In this document: piece by piece, positions 24,403 to 28,704 of the stretch
Numbering within the stretch: position 1 is the stretch's first letter
Layout of the letters: every line of letters starts with the position of its first letter
Assembly (NCBI GenBank): GCA_045534635.1
Contig: JAZSKB010000015.1
Location: 1-28,704, forward strand
DNA: 28,704 nucleotides
From: UBA1205 sp045534635
GTDB taxonomy: Bacteria > Bacteroidota > Bacteroidia > Bacteroidales > WCHB1-69
Direction: 5' to 3'
Position numbers and translations under genes: made by a program
The notes under the pieces: generated by a model
The model's input: the letters and a program-made list of their open reading frames with translations, nothing else
What the model was told of the DNA's origin: nothing
The model's database searches: none

Positions 24403-27222
24403 TTATTGTTTTGCTTTGTTGATTAATTCATCGCCTTTTGCTTTTGCCTCTGCAATGATTTGATTTGCTTTTTTCTGTGTTGCTACTGTTTGTTCATCGG
24501 CTTTTTGTTGTGCTTGTTTCAATATAACATCAGCCGTTTTTTGTTTAGCAATTTTTTCTATAGGATTTTTTGCTTCGGCTATTATTTTATCTGCTTTTGC
24601 TTTTGCTTCTGATAGAATTTTATCATTCGCATTTTTTTGTGCTTTTACCAATGCGTCGGCCTGTTGTTGTGCTGCATTGAGTAATTTATTTGCTTGGATT
24701 TGTGCTTCTTCAAGGGCTTTGTTGACGGTGTTTTTGGCTTGTTCTACCACTTCTTGTTTTACCTCTTCTATTTTTTCGGACACATTTTCTTTTATAGAAC
24801 GAGCTTTATTCATTCCGATGCTAACTTTGGGTTTATCAATAGTTCCTCCAATGTTAACTGCAAAATCAACAGTATTGCCCATAGATAAAGATGCACCTTT
24901 GGCATTGACTTGATTTATCAATCCTTGTGCGTAATCAATGGCTTGTTTTCCCATAATCGAAGTAGGTATTTTTACCACAGCGGTATAATGTAATGATTTA
25001 TCTAAACCGACATAACCATCTTCTACGTTGACTTTTGTTTTATCTATGTCAAAATCAAATGCTTGTGTTAGCAATTGACCATTTTTGATAGTATAAGCCA
25101 ATGCTAAATCTTTAATTTTTATTGTTTTAAGTTTATCAACTTTGATTTGTTCTATCACTTGGTTGACAATATCCAAATTTTGAATATCGATATTAGTTAA
25201 TAATAGTTTCCCATTAGAATTTATGCTATTATAATCAGGAGACATTGTTTCGTTTAGGGTAGTTTCAAGGGCTAATTTTACAACAACATTGCTGTTAAGT
25301 TTGGATAAAATAGGCATAAATTTATCGAAAATAGTAAACGATTTGCATAACTCTTTTGTGGAAATGTTATTGATGTCAAGATTGATATTTGCCAAACTTT
25401 GTAATGCGTTTTTAGAAGCATAAAAACCTTTTATTCCGATAGTACCAGTAAATATATCTGCTTTTAATTCATTGATTGATAGTGTTTTGTCTTTTATTCC
25501 GCAAGTCAAAATGGTATTTTTCATATTTATTCTATCGTAAATAAGTTCTTTGATATTGGCGTTAATATTAATATTCAGATTGTCAGGAACTTGAATGAGT
25601 GCTGTTGTGCTTTCTTCATTTTCTTGGTCGTTTTCGGGAGAGGATTCATTTTCTGAAGAATATAAATCATTAATATTTATGTAATTAGATGTTAAATTGA
25701 TATTTCCTTTTAGTAAAGCATTGCTAAAAATGTAAGGAATATAATTTTCAATTTTTCCATAAATATGTACATCGTTTTTGCCAATATTGGCATCACATTT
25801 CGATAATTGGGCGTATGCAGGTGTAAAATCTAAATTAACTTCAGTGATTTCAATATCGTTTTTCAATTGTGCATTGTCTTGTTTTAAAACAACATCTTTG
25901 ATATTTAAATTGCCTTTTGCCTCAAATTTTTGATATTCTTCTTTTTCGATGTAAGATAATAATCCCTTGAGTGCTAAATTCATAGAGAAAATTCCTTGTA
26001 AATCAATATTATCGTCAAAAGGATATACTTTTTTGATGTCAGCAAGATTGATTTTTCCGTTCATTGTTAATTTGATGTTAGGGTCGGAAATAGGAGTAGC
26101 AATAAAGGCTGTTAAATCGAAAGGATTTTTAATAATTTCTAAATGCAATTTGCTAACATTGATAGTAGTATTATTCAAACTGCCTCCGGGATTGTTGACA
26201 TTGGCTGCAATATTTATGTTGCTTATTTTCTCAGGTAGAGTAGGGTAATAGAATGAAGCGTTTGCGACTTGTAAATTTGCTCCAAAAGCAGGATATTTGT
26301 CTTCTGAAAGTGTTCCTTTGGCAAATGCAGAAAATCCTATGTTGCCCGTTACTTTTATATCTTCAAAATCTTTTTGATAAATGGCAGGAATAAGTGAAAG
26401 TAAATGCTTGAAGTTGTTTTTTTGCATCGCTAAATTAATATCCATATCCATATTGCCATTATTTAACAATGCTAACCATCCTTCTAATTTTAATATTAAA
26501 GCATTGATAGTGATTTCATTGTCTCCTATTGTGTATTTGTTATTTTTTAAATCAGCATTGATAAGGGCTTTTAAACCAATGGCAGTATTGTTGACATATT
26601 TGATGCCATTCATTTTTAAATCAACACTTTCTGTTGTTAATTTTGTTTTTAGGGTTGTAACTTCGTCAGATAAATTGCCTTTGAGACTTAAATTTAGTTT
26701 TTTAATTTCGGCAAACATATTCGATTGATAATCAGAATATCTTATGTCAATGTTTTTAAGATAAATATTTTCCATATTTAAAGCAAACGACGATGGTTCA
26801 GATTCTACAGTATCGGGTGGAAAGATATTCCAATTGCCATTGCCATTGGTATCTATTTTTAGATTTGCTTTTAATCCATTGATATTCACTTTGTTGATTT
26901 TGTAAACATCGGAAAAGAAACTAAACAAATCAACGCTGACAAATATTTTTTCGGCAAAAACTAAAGTATCTCCTTCAAAATCGCCTTTTAGTTCTGCACA
27001 AACATTTTCAAGTTTTACTGTCGGATTTGGAAAGTTGCGAAACATTGTTAAGCGAAAATCTTCCAAAGAAAATTTTGCATTGAGTCTTTCATTTGCTTCT
27101 TTGAGGGCCAAATCTACAATTTGTTTTTGAAAAAAAGTTGGAACAATAATCAATAATGCTAATAGGCTAACAAGGATTATTCCACTTATTAAAAACGTTT
27201 TTCTTAATTTTGAGTGTTTCAT
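24403..27222 (-). CDS. AsmA-family envelope protein with long C-terminal helical repeat tail
   Basis: From the ATG at 27222 the protein has 939 residues. An upstream ATG at 27267 adds 15 residues but overlaps the promoter box at 27256, so it is rejected. Residues ~8-31 form a signal-anchor (FLISGIILVSLLALLIIVP), followed by the AsmA N-terminal pattern KFSLEDFRLTMFRNFPNPTV. The long middle is repetitive beta structure, as in AsmA/TamB-like lipid-transport proteins, and the conserved AsmA C-terminal block lies around NGQLLTQAFDFDIDKTKVNV. From ~827 to the end is an Ala/Lys/Gln-rich helix with repeats such as ALEEAQIQANKLLNAAQQQA and ILSEAKAKADKIIAEAKNPI. The role in outer-membrane or phospholipid maintenance is inferred from the family. 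It lies 5 bases from the nucleosidase gene. Confidence 0.85.
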   Translation of the reverse strand: MKHSKLRKTFLISGIILVSLLALLIIVPTFFQKQIVDLALKEANERLNAKFSLEDFRLTMFRNFPNPTVKLENVCAELKGDFEGDTLVFAEKIFVSVDLFSFFSDVYKINKVNINGLKANLKIDTNGNGNWNIFPPDTVESEPSSFALNMENIYLKNIDIRYSDYQSNMFAEIKKLNLSLKGNLSDEVTTLKTKLTTESVDLKMNGIKYVNNTAIGLKALINADLKNNKYTIGDNEITINALILKLEGWLALLNNGNMDMDINLAMQKNNFKHLLSLIPAIYQKDFEDIKVTGNIGFSAFAKGTLSEDKYPAFGANLQVANASFYYPTLPEKISNINIAANVNNPGGSLNNTTINVSKLHLEIIKNPFDLTAFIATPISDPNIKLTMNGKINLADIKKVYPFDDNIDLQGIFSMNLALKGLLSYIEKEEYQKFEAKGNLNIKDVVLKQDNAQLKNDIEITEVNLDFTPAYAQLSKCDANIGKNDVHIYGKIENYIPYIFSNALLKGNINLTSNYININDLYSSENESSPENDQENEESTTALIQVPDNLNININANIKELIYDRINMKNTILTCGIKDKTLSINELKADIFTGTIGIKGFYASKNALQSLANINLDINNISTKELCKSFTIFDKFMPILSKLNSNVVVKLALETTLNETMSPDYNSINSNGKLLLTNIDIQNLDIVNQVIEQIKVDKLKTIKIKDLALAYTIKNGQLLTQAFDFDIDKTKVNVEDGYVGLDKSLHYTAVVKIPTSIMGKQAIDYAQGLINQVNAKGASLSMGNTVDFAVNIGGTIDKPKVSIGMNKARSIKENVSEKIEEVKQEVVEQAKNTVNKALEEAQIQANKLLNAAQQQADALVKAQKNANDKILSEAKAKADKIIAEAKNPIEKIAKQKTADVILKQAQQKADEQTVATQKKANQIIAEAKAKGDELINKAKQ

Positions 27223-27255
27223 TTTTATTAGTATTTTGGTGTTAAAATTATTTTG

Positions 27256-27263
27256 CAAAATTA
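27256..27263 (-). promoter_or_regulatory. Probable promoter box of the asmA-like/amn operon (minus strand)
   Basis: On the minus strand this reads TAATTTTG followed by CAA, a TAnnTTTG match 33 bases before the chosen asmA-like start at 27222. It lies in the 193-base divergent gap 27223-27415. Confidence 0.6.
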
Positions 27264-27352
27264 GCATTTTTTTATTTAAAAGAGAGAAAAATCAAATTTT
27301 TATTATGTTGAAATGTTTATTAAAAAAAAATGTTTTACTTGAAAAAAAATAC

Positions 27353-27360
27353 TAATTTTG
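27353..27360 (+). promoter_or_regulatory. Probable promoter box of the YitT-family gene
   Basis: TAATTTTG followed by CAT matches TAnnTTTG, 55 bases before the ATG at 27416. The same 8-base box drives the divergent gene on the other strand. Confidence 0.6.
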
Positions 27361-27415
27361 CATTCTGATAAATTTATAACAAAAATAGTTTTATATATTT
27401 TAATATCAATATTTT

Positions 27416-28360
27416 ATGAAAGATGTATTAGCAATTTTAAAGACAAAAAAATTCTGGGTAGAGTTTTTTATTATGACAGCAGGAATGTTGATAACGGCTT
27501 GTGCGGTGTATTATTTTCTTGTTCCGAGTAAGTTGATTATAGGAACAATATCAGGGTTATCGATTGTCATTAGTGGTATATCTGAAAATTTGTTTGGTGT
27601 CGCATTGCCAGTTTCTACCGTTATATTAGTGATAAACAGTGTTTTATTGATTCTTGCTTATTTTTTAATCGGAAAAGAATTTGGAATAAAAACTGTTTAT
27701 ACCGCTTTGATATTAGGTCCAATGATGCGATTGTTGGAAACCTATTTTCCTTACGAAAATTTTATCCAACAAGGAGTAGAATTTCCATCATTAATGGGAG
27801 ATATTTGGTTTGATTTGTTGTGTTTTGTTTTGCTTTTAAGTGCAGCACAAGCAATATTGTTTAAAATCAATGCTTCAACGGGTGGGCTTGATATTTTGGC
27901 AAAAATAGTTAATAAATATCTACATTTTGATATTGGTGCTTCTGTTACTATTGCAGGAGGAATTATTTGTTGTACGGCATTTGCTATCAATCCGTTTCAC
28001 ATGGTGGTAATTGGTTTGATTGGTACGTGGATAAATGGTTTGGTAGTAGATTATTTTACTGCTGGACTTAATATGCGTAAACGCGTTTGTATTGTTTCCA
28101 AAGATTATGAATTAATTCGTCAATATGTAATTAATGATTTAATGAGAGGTTGTACATTGTACGAAGTGATAGGTGGTTATTCCAATGAACGTTCTATTGA
28201 ATTGGAAATTTTACTTACAAAAGATGAATTTTCAAATTTGATGACCTACATTAACAAAAACAATATCAACGCTTTTATAACAGCGGGCAATGTTAGTGAA
28301 GTTTATGGCTTGTGGATGAAAGATAAGAAAAAACTTCGTAAACGGGTTGATGAAAGATAA
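27416..28360 (+). CDS. YitT family membrane protein (DUF161/DUF2179)
   Basis: At 314 residues this is an integral membrane protein of the YitT family, found widely in Bacteroidota and Firmicutes; its transport substrate is not established. About five to six hydrophobic spans are visible: FFIMTAGMLITACAVYYFLV, LIIGTISGLSIVISGI, VSTVILVINSVLLILAYFLI, FDLLCFVLLLSAAQAILF, SVTIAGGIICCTAFAI and MVVIGLIGTWINGLVVDYF. The conserved N-terminal motif around GTISGLSIVISG and the glycine-rich ASTGGLDILAKI are family marks. The cytoplasmic C-terminal DUF2179 domain (~215-305) holds RKRVCIVSKDYELIRQYVI and MRGCTLYEVIGGYSNERSIE. It is monocistronic, with its own promoter and a strong terminator. Confidence 0.93.
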   Translation: MKDVLAILKTKKFWVEFFIMTAGMLITACAVYYFLVPSKLIIGTISGLSIVISGISENLFGVALPVSTVILVINSVLLILAYFLIGKEFGIKTVYTALILGPMMRLLETYFPYENFIQQGVEFPSLMGDIWFDLLCFVLLLSAAQAILFKINASTGGLDILAKIVNKYLHFDIGASVTIAGGIICCTAFAINPFHMVVIGLIGTWINGLVVDYFTAGLNMRKRVCIVSKDYELIRQYVINDLMRGCTLYEVIGGYSNERSIELEILLTKDEFSNLMTYINKNNINAFITAGNVSEVYGLWMKDKKKLRKRVDER

Positions 28361-28382
28361 AAAAAATATTAATGGATTATAT

Positions 28383-28420
28383 AAAAATAGAGTTGCAAAA
28401 GAATGCAACTCTATTTTTAT
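28383..28420. terminator. Strong, possibly bidirectional terminator after the YitT gene
   Basis: ATAGAGTTGCA (28387-28397) and TGCAACTCTAT (28404-28414) form a perfect 11-bp stem with a 6-base loop, flanked by AAAA and TTTTT so that it could stop transcripts from either side. It lies 22 bases after the YitT stop. Confidence 0.9.
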
Positions 28421-28446
28421 TTGTAGTATTGTTTCTCCAACAATGC

Positions 28447-28477
28447 AAAAAAAAAAGTCCCGAAAGCCTTGCGGGAC
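28447..28477 (-). terminator. Terminator of the T9SS cargo gene at the right edge (minus strand)
   Basis: GTCCCG (28457-28462) and CGGGAC (28472-28477) pair around a 9-base loop, and the minus-strand product ends in a long T run (A10 at 28447-28456). It is 39 bases beyond the stop of the minus-strand cargo gene. Confidence 0.85.
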
Positions 28478-28516
28478 ACAAAAAAGTATTTAATTTAAAA
28501 AAAATAAAATCTAAAA

Positions 28517-28704
28517 CTATTCTTTTACAAACTTGGTGGCATAGTTGCCAATTTTAACAAAAAACATTCCTTTTGCCAAGTTGGAAACATTGATTTGTAA
28601 CAAGTTTGTTTCTTTATTTTCTACATTGATAAGCAAACGACCAGTTATGTCGAATATTTGAACATTTTCTGTAGCATTTTTGATATTTAACATTGTTTTG
28701 GCTG
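28517..28704 (-). CDS. T9SS cargo protein, C-terminal sorting domain (5' end outside window)
   Basis: The minus strand is open from the right edge to a TAG at 28517-28519, giving 61 complete residues. They read AKTMLNIKNATENVQIFDIT, then GRLLIN..., and end with SNLAKGMFFVKIGNYATKFVKE. This is the second half of a T9SS type A sorting domain: the pattern ..V.IFD.TGRLL...., LAKGMFFVKI and a basic end closely matches the domain at the end of the 1148-residue cargo protein at 6321. The rest of the protein, and thus its function, lies beyond the window. It is expected to be secreted and attached to the cell surface by the type IX pathway. It is not a full gene. Confidence 0.9.
   Translation of the reverse strand, partial: AKTMLNIKNATENVQIFDITGRLLINVENKETNLLQINVSNLAKGMFFVKIGNYATKFVKE

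Noticed and set aside
27223..27267. Upstream ATG for the asmA-like gene at 27267
   Set aside because: It would place the promoter box at 27256-27263 inside the coding region and add residues (MLILQNNFN) not like a signal-anchor.
28372..28557. Plus-strand frame of 61 codons after the YitT gene
   Set aside because: It runs through the terminator hairpins at 28383-28420 and 28447-28477 and over the minus-strand cargo gene; its sequence (KKKSPESLAGHKK) is translated hairpin.
1..28704. tRNA, rRNA, insertion sequence or transposase genes
   Set aside because: I looked for transposase motifs, long terminal inverted repeats and tRNA-like folds and saw none; a covariance-model search would be needed to be certain for RNAs.

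Overview
The window looks like chromosome from a low-GC member of the Bacteroidota, probably order Bacteroidales. Four things support this: TAnnTTTG promoter boxes (several read TATCTTTG) rather than TATAAT; almost no Shine-Dalgarno sequences; Bacteroidota families such as YitT, the short AMP nucleosidase and an AsmA protein with a helical tail; and two proteins with C-terminal type IX secretion (T9SS) sorting domains. Genus or species cannot be told from the sequence alone.

Layout. (1) 1-1944: a small lipoprotein neighbourhood, with the end of a CxxC thioredoxin-like protein, a 372-residue DUF4221-like lipoprotein and a second CxxC thioredoxin-like lipoprotein that resembles the first. It closes with a strong terminator. 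(2) 1945-2422: a non-coding stretch with two terminators, a possible gene relic, inverted repeats and a promoter. (3) 2423-18212: a surface-polysaccharide (O-antigen or similar) cluster read left to right. It starts with an ABC exporter (Wzm and a Wzt carrying a C-terminal glycan-recognition domain), a sugar aminotransferase and a hexapeptide acyltransferase. Next comes a 1148-residue secreted PKD-repeat protein with a T9SS sorting domain, whose stop codon overlaps the start of a glycosyltransferase. Then come two GT2 enzymes, a GT-B enzyme, an asparagine-synthetase-like ligase without its glutaminase nucleophile, and a more GC-rich cassette with its own promoter: PIG-L deacetylase, GT4, WbqC and a FemAB/GNAT-like transferase. 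Two short ORFs (10800-11003 and 18215-18334) look like remnants of broken cluster genes. (4) 18563-27222: conserved housekeeping genes. rplY lies on the plus strand, facing gltX, pnp, rpsO, an AMP nucleosidase gene and an asmA-like gene on the minus strand. (5) 27416-28704: a YitT-family membrane protein on plus and, on minus, the last 61 complete codons of another T9SS cargo protein.

How the genes fit together. The transporter pair points to ABC-dependent export: a glycan is completed in the cytoplasm on a lipid carrier, its end is read by the Wzt C-terminal domain, and it is exported. The glycosyltransferases would build the repeat. The aminotransferase and acyltransferase would make and acylate an amino sugar. 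PIG-L could expose an amine that the FemAB-like enzyme then acylates, and the asparagine-synthetase-like enzyme could form an amide. No sugar-nucleotide dehydratase or initiating phosphoglycosyltransferase is visible, so those must lie elsewhere. In Porphyromonas gingivalis, T9SS cargo is attached to A-type LPS at the cell surface, so a T9SS cargo gene inside a polysaccharide export operon is the most intriguing feature here.
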